A DNA stretch of 8,286 bases from Actinomycetes bacterium (GTDB lineage: Bacteria > Actinomycetota > Acidimicrobiia > Acidimicrobiales > Bog-793), in the NCBI GenBank assembly GCA_021823365.1, contig JAKAOD010000117.1, positions 1 through 8,286 on the forward strand, in the 5' to 3' direction. The notes beneath the pieces were generated by a model. It did not search any database. It saw only the letters and a list, made by a program, of their open reading frames with translations, and was not told the origin of the DNA. Position numbers and translations under genes: made by a program. Positions 1 through 5,734 of this stretch are shown here, piece after piece; position 1 is the stretch's first letter, and each line of letters begins with the position of its first letter.

Positions 1-2
1 CG

Positions 3-530
3 GACGAGGCGGACGAGGCGCCGGGCGCGGCGACCGCGGCGGCGGCGACCGTCGGCGTCGCCATCGACACGACCACCACGACCGTGCCCGCCACTGCGCG
101 ACTCGACGCCGCGCTCGATGCGCTGGCGCAGGCGGGGGGCAGGTGGGTCACCGTCACCTCCGCTCGCCGAGTGGTCGGGATCCTCTCGATCTCCGACCTC
201 GCCCGTGCCTTCCACAGGGCCCTCTCCTCCTCCACCAGCCAGATCGCCGCGATCTCGCCCGGCGTGCTCGCGATCGAAGAGCGCGTGGGGGCCGGCTCCC
301 CCGTCGCCGGCGTGCCGCTCGGGTCAGCGGGACTGCCCCCGGGATGCATCGTCGTGTCCATTCGACGCGGGGAGCGCACGCTGTTCCCGACCGGGTCGAC
401 CACGCTCGAGCACGGGGACCTCGTCAGTGCCCTGGCCAGCCCTACCGCCGCAGAGGAGGCCAGGCGGATGATCCGCGGCACGGACCAGCCGAAGCCGCCG
501 GCGGTCGAGCGCGGTGGCAGGTTGGTGTGA
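3..530 (+). CDS. C-terminal CBS + RCK_C (TrkA-C) tail of an ion channel/transporter, probably ClC family (5' truncated)
   Basis: The frame is already open at the window edge and ends at TGA 528-530, so only about 175 C-terminal residues are visible and the start lies outside. The first part resembles the second half of a CBS domain: a predicted helix (LDAALDALAQAGG), then a strand (WVTVTSARRVVGILSISDL) ending in the typical GI-x-S-x-SDL signature. The next 70 residues resemble an RCK_C/TrkA-C domain: SPVAGVPL, then IVVSIRRGERTLFPTGSTTL and HGDLVSALA, matching the family pattern of a conserved R-G, a P-x-G-x-T-x-L and a GD. CBS plus RCK_C tails usually regulate membrane transporters by binding nucleotides or ions on the cytoplasmic side. 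CBS pairs are typical of ClC chloride channels, so ClC is my best guess; a cation transporter remains possible because no membrane segment is visible. The acidic Ala-rich stretch at the start (DEADEAPGAATAAAA) looks like a flexible linker. Confidence 0.62.
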   Translation, partial: DEADEAPGAATAAAATVGVAIDTTTTTVPATARLDAALDALAQAGGRWVTVTSARRVVGILSISDLARAFHRALSSSTSQIAAISPGVLAIEERVGAGSPVAGVPLGSAGLPPGCIVVSIRRGERTLFPTGSTTLEHGDLVSALASPTAAEEARRMIRGTDQPKPPAVERGGRLV

Positions 531-661
531 GACGCTCGTGCCGTGTCGCCACCCTGGTTGTGGACCCTGGGCGAAGTCCGGTGCCACGAGCGCGAGGCGA
601 CGGCAGCGAAGCAGCCTGCCGAACCGGAGATGAAGAGGACGCACGCGGCTCCGAGCGCGGC
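531..661 (+). promoter_or_regulatory. Leader between the channel gene and thiE, with two possible hairpins and an 11-codon mini-ORF
   Basis: This 131-bp spacer can form two stems. The first is 8 bp between CGCTCGTG (533-540) and CACGAGCG (585-592), enclosing a smaller GGAC/GTCC pair (562-565 with 576-579). The second is CGGCAG (601-606) with CTGCCG (616-621). A mini-ORF starts at ATG 630 (peptide MKRTHAAPSAA) and its stop TGA (663-665) overlaps the thiE start as ATGA. No hairpin is followed by a T-run, so a classical terminator is not supported. I could not match the layout to a known riboswitch; the conserved TPP-riboswitch core is not present. Stems of this size occur by chance in GC-rich DNA, so function is uncertain. 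Confidence 0.22.
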
Positions 662-1342
662 ATGAGCGACCGGGACGACGCGCGCGGGCCTCTCTCCGGG
701 CGTCGCCTCTACCTGTGCACGCCGGACCGGCCCGACCTCGCGCGGTTCGTCGAGCGTTGCGTCGCGGGCGGCGTCGACGTCGTCCAGCTGCGGGACAAGA
801 CGCTCGAGGCGCGACCGCTGCTGCGGCGTGCCACGCTTCTCCGGGGCGTGTGCTCGGAGCTCGGCGTCCCGTTCATCCTGAACGACCGCCCGGACCTCGC
901 GCTCGAAGCGGGTGCCGACGGCGTGCACGTCGGCCAGGACGACGCACCGCCCTCGCTCGCGCGCCGGATCCTCGGGCCCTTCGCGATCGTCGGGCTGTCG
1001 ACCCACGCCCCCGAGGAGTTGGACCTCGCCGAGCTCGAGCCGGTGGACTACGTCTCGGCAGGACCCGTCGTCGAGACGCCCACCAAGCCGGGGCGACCCG
1101 GCACGGGCATCGAGTACGCGGCGCTCGCGGTCGCCCGCGCCGCCGCCGTCCGCCGTCCCGTCTTCGTCACCGGCGGCGTCACCCCGTCCTCGGTCCCCGG
1201 GCTCGCGGCCGCGGGCGTGCGCCACTTCGTGGCGGTGCGCTGGCTGACCGAAGCCCACGACCCCGAAGCTGCCGCGAGAGCGTTGCGGAGCGCCATCGAG
1301 GATGCGCTCGCCGGCGACCGGCGCCGACCGGTTCAGCGGTGA
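662..1342 (+). CDS. thiE: Thiamine-phosphate synthase ThiE
   Basis: ThiE joins 4-amino-2-methyl-5-hydroxymethylpyrimidine diphosphate to thiazole phosphate (carboxylate), giving thiamine phosphate and pyrophosphate in the cytoplasm. The 226-residue protein has the usual length for this TIM-barrel enzyme. Motifs run in family order: QLRDK (42-46), LNDRPD with the Asn-Asp pair at 74-75, HVGQDD (89-94, Mg-pyrophosphate binding), GLSTH (111-115), YVSAGPVVETPTKPG (130-144), the glycine pair in PVFVTGGV (171-172) and the closing VAVRWLTEAHDP segment. I chose ATG 662 because the conserved first strand (RLYLCTP) begins just after it. The open frame upstream to GTG 527 has poor third-position GC and no family similarity. 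No clear Shine-Dalgarno site lies close to the ATG. No other thi gene is visible, so it is not in a visible thiamine operon. Its stop overlaps the convergent hydrolase-like gene by 10 bp. Confidence 0.95.
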   Translation: MSDRDDARGPLSGRRLYLCTPDRPDLARFVERCVAGGVDVVQLRDKTLEARPLLRRATLLRGVCSELGVPFILNDRPDLALEAGADGVHVGQDDAPPSLARRILGPFAIVGLSTHAPEELDLAELEPVDYVSAGPVVETPTKPGRPGTGIEYAALAVARAAAVRRPVFVTGGVTPSSVPGLAAAGVRHFVAVRWLTEAHDPEAAARALRSAIEDALAGDRRRPVQR

Positions 1343-2046
1343 CGCTCGATCCAACCCACCAGCGTCGCCACCACACGCGGGTCGGCCCTCAGCCAATGGC
1401 CGGCAGCCGGCACGATACGGAGGTCCGCCGGCCCCTCGGTCGCCGCATCCGCGATCGCCCGCGCGGCAGCGACGGGCACCTCGTCGTCGTCGGAGCCGTG
1501 GATCACGAGCAGCGGGCGGCTGCCGAGATGCGCCGCCGCGTCGAGCGGCGCGAGCGCGACGATGTCCTTCGTCCATGCATCGAGGTCGGCGGGGAATCCC
1601 GGGGTCGAGATGACCCCGCTCCTCCTGCACCGGTCGAGCACCTTGTCGTGGTTCGAGACCCACGCGGTCAGGTCGGCGGGGCCCGCGATCGACGCGACGC
1701 CGCGGACTCGGGGGTCTTCGACGGCGGCGCGCAGCGCCACCGCACCCCCGAACCCGAAGCCGATGAGCCACAGGTGACCGTCCGGTCCCGCTTCGTGGTC
1801 CGCGACCGCGGCGAGATCCTCGAGCCACCCGTTCGCGGAGAAGTCGCCGCCGGAGCCGCTCGTGCCTCTCAGCATCGGAACCACCACGCGGCAGGCGCAC
1901 TCCTGCGCGAGACGGTCCGCCAGCGGCGGGTAGCCGTTGCCCGCTTCGGTCCCTCGATCGGGCTCTCGTGGGAGCTCGTGGCAGAGCACGACGGTGCCCC
2001 AGTGGGACGCCCCGCCGGCGGCGGGGGTGGCGTAGACCCGCACCAC
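1333..2046 (-). CDS. Alpha/beta-hydrolase-fold protein with the nucleophile Ser replaced by Gly (dienelactone hydrolase-like)
   Basis: The 237-residue product has an alpha/beta-hydrolase layout: an early strand and oxyanion-loop segment TVVLCHELP, a nucleophile-elbow segment LIGFGFGGAVAL, an acid segment VIHGSDDDEVP (Asp about residue 187) and a histidine segment AAGHWLR (His 217). The elbow should read G-x-S-x-G, but here it is G96-F-G98-F-G100, and the central codon is GGG, so the catalytic serine is absent while Asp and His remain. This suggests a non-hydrolytic or altered-function member, or an annotated hydrolase that is really a binding protein. I chose GTG 2046 because a perfect GGAGG lies 7 nt upstream (2058-2054). 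GTG 2085, directly after the dehydrogenase stop, would add 13 residues without such a site. The gene sits 40 nt downstream of the acyl-CoA dehydrogenase on the same strand, so the two probably share an mRNA. The substrate cannot be told from sequence. Confidence 0.82.
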   Translation of the reverse strand: MVRVYATPAAGGASHWGTVVLCHELPREPDRGTEAGNGYPPLADRLAQECACRVVVPMLRGTSGSGGDFSANGWLEDLAAVADHEAGPDGHLWLIGFGFGGAVALRAAVEDPRVRGVASIAGPADLTAWVSNHDKVLDRCRRSGVISTPGFPADLDAWTKDIVALAPLDAAAHLGSRPLLVIHGSDDDEVPVAAARAIADAATEGPADLRIVPAAGHWLRADPRVVATLVGWIERHR

Positions 2047-2053
2047 GCCCGCA

Positions 2054-2058
2054 CCTCC
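2054..2058 (-). promoter_or_regulatory. Ribosome binding site of the hydrolase-like gene
   Basis: Read on the minus strand this is GGAGG inside AAGGAGGT, a full anti-16S match, with 7 nt before GTG 2046. It decides the start of the hydrolase-like protein in favour of 2046 (or the adjacent in-frame GTG 2043) over GTG 2085. Confidence 0.7.
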
Positions 2059-2086
2059 TTCGACGACGCGCCAGTGGCCCGGCACC

Positions 2087-3202
2087 TCAGATGCCGATGT
2101 GCTGGGCCAGCAGCTCGCGGTGGTACGTGGGATCGCCGAAGAGGAGCTCGGAGGACTTGGCCCGCTTGAAGTACAGGTGGGCGTCGTGCTCCCAGGTGAA
2201 GCCGATCCCGCCGTGTATCTGGATGTTCTCCGCGGCGGCATGGAAGTACGTCTCGGAGCAGTACGACTTGGCGAGGCTCGCGGCGAGCGGGAGATCGTCG
2301 CTGTCCTCGGCTGCTGCCCACGCCGCGTAGTAGGCGGCCGACCGCGCGGATTCGACCTCGCAGAGCAGGTCGGCGCACTTGTGCTTGATGGCTTGGAAGC
2401 TGCCGATCGGCCGCCCGAACTGGATCCGCGTCCTGGCGTGCTCGACCGAGCTGTCGAGGCAGTGCTGGGCACCCCCGACCTGCTCGGCCGCGAGCGCCAC
2501 CGCGGCGAGCTGGAGCGTCTTTTCGAGGCCCGGACCTACCTCGCCGGGGACGCCGACCGGTACCGCGGGGGTCCGCGCGAACTGAAGGCGCGCCTGCTTG
2601 CGGGTCTGGTCCAACGTGAGCAGCGGCGTGCGGACGACCCCTGGGGCACCTTCTTGGACCGCGAAGAGCCCGAGCCCACCCGCCGAACGGGCCACCACGA
2701 GGACGAGTGTCGCCACGTGGCCGTCCAGGACGAAGCTCTTGTGACCCTCGAGGACCCAGCCGTCGCCGGTGCGCCGCGCCTCGAGCTCGACCGCGTCGAG
2801 GTCCCAGCGGCCCGAGTCCTCGGCGAGCGCCAGGGTCGCGATCGACGCGCCCGACGCGATCCCCGGGAGCCAGCGCTCCTTCGCCTCGTCGTCCCCCGAG
2901 TTGAGCAGCGCGTGGGCGCCGAGGACCGCAGAGGAGAAGAAGGGCGCGCACAGAAGCGCCGCCCCCATCTCCTCCAGGACGACCGCGAGCTCGACGAATC
3001 CGAACCCCGCGCCGCCGTGGTGCTCTGGGATCGCGAGCGACTGGAGGCCGAGCTGCTCCGCCATCTGCTGCCAGACAGCCGGGTCGTACCCCTCGGGCGT
3101 CGCCATGAGCCTTCGGACTTCCCCGTCCGGCGACTTGTCGGCGAGGAAGCGGCGCACGGCCCTGCGGAGCTCCTCTTGCTCCTCGCTGAACGCGAAGTCC
3201 AT
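2087..3202 (-). CDS. Acyl-CoA dehydrogenase family protein (FadE-like)
   Basis: This 371-residue FAD enzyme should introduce an alpha,beta double bond into an acyl-CoA, passing electrons to electron-transfer flavoprotein in the cytoplasm. The N-terminal helical domain starts with the typical MDFAFSEEQEELRRAVRRFL. The middle beta domain carries LALAEDSGRWD and HKSFVLDG. The C-terminal helical domain contains ARTRIQFGRPIGSFQAIKH and IQIHGGIGFTWEHDAHLYFKRA. Glu338 in that last motif aligns with the catalytic base Glu376 of medium-chain acyl-CoA dehydrogenase, so the protein looks catalytically competent. Actinobacterial dehydrogenases of this kind include fatty-acid and steroid side-chain enzymes, some working as two-gene heterotetramers; no partner subunit is visible here, and chain-length specificity cannot be read from the sequence. 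ATG 3202 fits the family start. It has no Shine-Dalgarno site but a -10-like TAGACC 8 nt upstream, so the mRNA may be leaderless. GTG 3220 is an in-frame alternative. The hydrolase-like gene follows 40 nt downstream. Confidence 0.94.
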   Translation of the reverse strand: MDFAFSEEQEELRRAVRRFLADKSPDGEVRRLMATPEGYDPAVWQQMAEQLGLQSLAIPEHHGGAGFGFVELAVVLEEMGAALLCAPFFSSAVLGAHALLNSGDDEAKERWLPGIASGASIATLALAEDSGRWDLDAVELEARRTGDGWVLEGHKSFVLDGHVATLVLVVARSAGGLGLFAVQEGAPGVVRTPLLTLDQTRKQARLQFARTPAVPVGVPGEVGPGLEKTLQLAAVALAAEQVGGAQHCLDSSVEHARTRIQFGRPIGSFQAIKHKCADLLCEVESARSAAYYAAWAAAEDSDDLPLAASLAKSYCSETYFHAAAENIQIHGGIGFTWEHDAHLYFKRAKSSELLFGDPTYHRELLAQHIGI

Positions 3203-3352
3203 CGGGCTGAGGTCTACCACGGCCGAACCTGGGGGGTGAGGTGCTCCGCCAGCCGCCCCGGCCGATCCGGACATGAGTCGTGTGCTCGCGGGTGTGCACC
3301 GGCCAGAGACTGGCGCCGTCCGGCTCGACGGTGCAGACGCCACACTGCGTGC

Positions 3353-3433
3353 GACCCAGCGTGCACCTCTGGTTCTGACGGTGCGGAAGCCACCGGGCTG
3401 CCTGGGACCCAACGTGCACCTCTGGTTCTGACG
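3353..3433. repeat. Two near-identical 28-bp direct repeats, 53 bp apart
   Basis: Copy 1 is 3353-3380 and copy 2 is 3406-3433. They differ at one base (G3359 versus A3412) and share the core GTGCACCTCTGGTTCTGACG. The spacer shows weaker similarity to the sequence before copy 1: GACGGTGC-x-GA-x-GCCAC occurs at both about 3327 and 3377, so the element may be an imperfect tandem duplication with a 50-53 bp period. Only two copies are visible and no cas gene is near, so this is not called a CRISPR array. Function is unknown. Confidence 0.8.
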
Positions 3434-3603
3434 CGAACCTGGCGGAGTGCCCGGGCCGCCGCGGACCGAACGGAGCGCCGCTCCACTGGCGAGCGAGGTG
3501 GCGAACGTGCGAAGGTCGGCGCGCCCGAGGTGCAACCTGAAGGCGCTTGCCGCCCTTGCTGAAGCGGTGACGCTGGTCCGGCCGTGGAGCTGCGCCGGAA
3601 GCG

Positions 3604-3609
3604 TAGGGT
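3604..3609 (+). promoter_or_regulatory. Possible -10 box for the carboxylase operon
   Basis: TAGGGT fits the actinobacterial TANNNT pattern and lies 26 nt before ATG 3636, leaving room for a short leader containing the GGAGG at 3627-3631. No good -35 hexamer is seen at the expected distance, so this is a weak prediction. Confidence 0.22.
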
Positions 3610-3624
3610 CGGCTGAGCCACACG

Positions 3625-3631
3625 AAGGAGG
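3625..3631 (+). promoter_or_regulatory. Ribosome binding site of the carboxyltransferase gene
   Basis: AAGGAGG is a strong Shine-Dalgarno match 4 nt before ATG 3636. It fixes the start of the protein at MRDEVYFIDT, although the same frame is open further upstream. Confidence 0.75.
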
Positions 3632-3635
3632 TGGG

Positions 3636-5162
3636 ATGCGCGACGAGGTGTACTTCATCGACACGACGTTCCGCGACGGCGCCCAGAGCCTGTGGGCGAT
3701 GGGGATGCGCCACGGGATGATGGAGCCGATCGCCGCCGACATGGATGCCGCCGGGTTCTTCGCGATCGAGGTGACGTCGAACGGGATCTTCTTCAAGAAG
3801 ATGATCCGCGACCTGAAGGAGGACCCTTGGCTCACGCAGAGGATGCTGGCCGAGAAGATGCCGCGAACCCTCAAGACCTGCATGGGGGCGCTCGGTTTGT
3901 CAGGTCTCGGCACGAGGGCGCCGCAGGTCGTCCAGGACCTCGCCTACCGGATGGTCGCCGACATCATGTCGCCCTACCGGGTGCAGATCGTGTGCAATAC
4001 GGCGGACCAGCTCGACAGGATGTTGCCGACGGAGATGCCCAAGATGCGCTCCTATGGCTTTCGCATCGCGCTCGCCCTCTCCTTCACGATCTCGCCGCGC
4101 CACACCGACGAGCTTCTTGCCGACCAGGCGCGCCGCGCCGCGGCCCTGCGTCCGGATGCGCTCTATCTGAAGGACCAGGGAGGCCTGCTCACCTCAGACC
4201 GGATCCGGGACCTCGTTCCGCTCCTGTTGCACGCGGCGGGGGGGATCCCTGTCGAGCTGCACTCGCACTGCACGACTGGTCTCGCTCCGTCGGTGTACGC
4301 CGAAGCGATGCGTCTCGGGATCCGCCACCTGCACACCGGCGTACCGCCAGCCTCTGACGGGACCGCCCAACCGTCGGTCCTCGACGTGGCCCGAACCGCC
4401 CGCGTACTCGGGCTCGATCCGGTCGTGGACGAGCCGCTGCTCGAATCCGTCTCGACCCGCCTCACCTCCTTCGCCCGGCAGGAGGGGCTTCCGCTCGGCA
4501 AGCCGACCCGCTACGACGAGTCCCAGTTCGTGCACCAGATCCCCGGAGGGGTGATCGCGAACCTGCGCTTCCAGCTCGAGCAGATCGGCATGGCGAATCG
4601 CCTCGAGGAGGTGAAGGAAGAGAGCATCCGTATCCGTGCCGAGCTCGGCTACCCGATCATGATCACCCCCTACTCCCAGCACGTCGTCACCCAGGCGGCG
4701 ATCAACGTAGCGACCGGCCAGCGCTACAAGGTCGTGATCGACGACGTGATCCGCTTCGCTCAGGGCGCCTTCGGAGCGGACTCGGGCTTCGAATCGATGG
4801 ACCCGCACCTGCGCGACCGCCTCTGCTCGTCGCCCAGGGCGAAGGAGCTGGAGGCGCAGCCAGGACCGATGACCGACGAGGACCTCACCTTGGAGCAGGC
4901 GAAGGCGCGCTACGGCGACGCCTCGATGAGCGACGAGGAGGTCGTGCTGCGCGCCCTCATGGCCGGCGGCAGCGAGGTCGAGGCGATGCGTATGGCGGGG
5001 CCGCCGCGCCGCTACCTGGGCGCCGGTCTGCCGCTGCTCAGGCTCCTCTCCGAGCTCGGCAAGCACCGCGAGGTTCGCTACGTCCGCATCGAGCGCGGTG
5101 GCGAGCGCCTGTTCGCCGAGCGCCGCGGGACGGCCGATCCCAAGGGGGCACAGGGTGAGTGA
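3636..5162 (+). CDS. Biotin-dependent carboxyltransferase subunit, HMGL/PYC type (pyruvate carboxylase subunit B-like)
   Basis: This 508-residue protein resembles the carboxyltransferase of pyruvate carboxylase, oxaloacetate decarboxylase alpha and transcarboxylase 5S, which moves CO2 between carboxybiotin and a 2-oxo acid in a metal-containing TIM barrel. Expected metal ligands are present: Asp14 in DTTFRDGAQSLW, Lys179 in LKDQGGLLT (the carbamylated lysine of the family), and His209 and His211 in HSHCTTGLA. Thr243 in DGTAQPS matches the catalytic threonine of pyruvate carboxylase. The second domain has HQIPGGVIANLRFQL and TPYSQHVVTQAAINVATGQRYK, which are family signatures. No biotinyl domain is fused; the carrier is the next gene. 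The usual Asp-Thr-Ala near the active site is His233-Thr-Gly here, suggesting a distinct clade whose acceptor may not be pyruvate. Transcarboxylase is less likely because a biotin carboxylase is encoded in the same operon and no 12S subunit is visible. The start follows a strong ribosome site, and the stop overlaps the carrier gene by 8 bp. Confidence 0.9.
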   Translation: MRDEVYFIDTTFRDGAQSLWAMGMRHGMMEPIAADMDAAGFFAIEVTSNGIFFKKMIRDLKEDPWLTQRMLAEKMPRTLKTCMGALGLSGLGTRAPQVVQDLAYRMVADIMSPYRVQIVCNTADQLDRMLPTEMPKMRSYGFRIALALSFTISPRHTDELLADQARRAAALRPDALYLKDQGGLLTSDRIRDLVPLLLHAAGGIPVELHSHCTTGLAPSVYAEAMRLGIRHLHTGVPPASDGTAQPSVLDVARTARVLGLDPVVDEPLLESVSTRLTSFARQEGLPLGKPTRYDESQFVHQIPGGVIANLRFQLEQIGMANRLEEVKEESIRIRAELGYPIMITPYSQHVVTQAAINVATGQRYKVVIDDVIRFAQGAFGADSGFESMDPHLRDRLCSSPRAKELEAQPGPMTDEDLTLEQAKARYGDASMSDEEVVLRALMAGGSEVEAMRMAGPPRRYLGAGLPLLRLLSELGKHREVRYVRIERGGERLFAERRGTADPKGAQGE

Positions 5163-5718
5163 CGACCTCAGCTCCCTCGGGGAGGAGGAGCTGGGTCGCC
5201 TGCTCCAACTGATGGAGAGCCTGGAGCGATCTCCGTTCGACTTCCTCCAGCTCGAGGTGGGCGGGTTGAAGGTGGTGCTCGGCAAGGGGAGCCCGGATCG
5301 TCACGCACACCGCCTCGGCGACCCGGCGACCCTCCCAGACGCCGGGTCGGGAGCCGCCGACGCCGACCTGCCAGCCGCCGACCCGTCCGCGACTGCGTCC
5401 TCCGCCACGGATCCGCCTGCCACCGCCGGGACGGAGAGCGCCCCCCTGCTCACCGACGAGCCCGAGCACCTGGGCGTGACCGTGGAGATCCGGGCGCCGA
5501 TGATGGGCATCTTCTACGCCCAGCCCGAGCCGGGCGCTCCGCCGTACGTCAGCGTGGGAAGCACGGTGCAACCGGACACGACGGTGGCGCTGATCGAGGT
5601 GATGAAGATGTTCAACGCCGTGCGGGCGGGCGTGGAGGGGACGGTGGCTGCCGTGCTCGTCGAGAACAGCCAGCTCGTTGAGTACGGCCAGCCGCTCTTT
5701 CGCGTGTGCCCCTCATGA
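5155..5718 (+). CDS. accB: Biotin carboxyl carrier protein (AccB-like)
   Basis: This 187-residue protein carries biotin between the biotin carboxylase and carboxyltransferase sites. Residues 1-45 (LLQLMESLERSPFDFLQLEVGGLKVVLGK) resemble the short N-terminal domain of AccB. Residues 46-105 are an Ala/Pro/Thr/Asp-rich flexible linker. The C-terminal biotinyl domain runs from IRAPMMGIFYAQP to LVEYGQPLFRV, with biotin attachment expected at Lys151 in EVMKMFNAV. The segment PGAPPYV aligns with the protruding thumb of E. coli AccB, so the domain is of the acetyl-CoA carboxylase type rather than the pyruvate carboxylase type. EVMKM replaces the commoner EAMKM. GTG 5155 was chosen because it overlaps the upstream stop by 8 bp, is preceded by a G-rich ribosome site (AAGGGGG near 5142), and gives the expected N-terminal domain. 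Translational coupling to the carboxyltransferase gene is likely. The symbol reflects similarity; its partner here is not an AccA/AccD transferase. Confidence 0.92.
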   Translation: MSDDLSSLGEEELGRLLQLMESLERSPFDFLQLEVGGLKVVLGKGSPDRHAHRLGDPATLPDAGSGAADADLPAADPSATASSATDPPATAGTESAPLLTDEPEHLGVTVEIRAPMMGIFYAQPEPGAPPYVSVGSTVQPDTTVALIEVMKMFNAVRAGVEGTVAAVLVENSQLVEYGQPLFRVCPS

Positions 5719-5734
5719 GGCACGGGCGGGGACG

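Larger units (their letters stand above)
3203..3635. other. Divergent intergenic region between the dehydrogenase and carboxylase operons
   Basis: I see no convincing gene in these 433 bp. Frames crossing it are open only because of high GC, and their translations are Arg/Pro/Ala-rich and repeat-driven. It must hold the promoters of both divergent operons. On the plus side, TAGGGT (3604-3609) fits an actinobacterial TANNNT -10 box about 27 nt before the carboxyltransferase start. On the minus side, TAGACC lies at 3216-3211. The middle contains the 28-bp direct repeat pair (3353-3433). A small stem GCCAG-AGA-CTGGC occurs at 3302-3314. The repeats could be operators, a dispersed intergenic element or decayed sequence. 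Confidence 0.6.

Noticed and set aside
1..18. 9-bp tandem repeat (CGGACGAGG twice) at the window edge
   Set aside because: Only two units, coding for an acidic linker (DEADEA); probably simple low-complexity coding sequence.
527..661. N-terminal extension of ThiE from GTG 527, overlapping the upstream stop
   Set aside because: The 45 extra codons have clearly lower third-position GC (about 64 percent by my count) and no resemblance to ThiE, which normally starts just before the RLYLCTP strand.
531..661. TPP riboswitch upstream of thiE
   Set aside because: The conserved CUGAGA and CUGAUC-type core elements are absent.
2083..2085. Hydrolase-like start at GTG directly after the dehydrogenase stop
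   Set aside because: A perfect GGAGG lies 7 nt before the in-frame GTG 2046, making the shorter form better supported.
3353..3433. Mini CRISPR array (28-bp repeat, 25-bp spacer)
   Set aside because: Only two copies, flanks also partly similar to each other, and no cas gene or AT-rich leader in the window.
1869..3713. Very long open frames opposite and alongside the dehydrogenase, and likewise opposite biotin carboxylase (5612-7306)
   Set aside because: They are Arg/Pro/Ala-rich shadows of confidently identified genes, as expected in GC-rich DNA, and show no family motifs.
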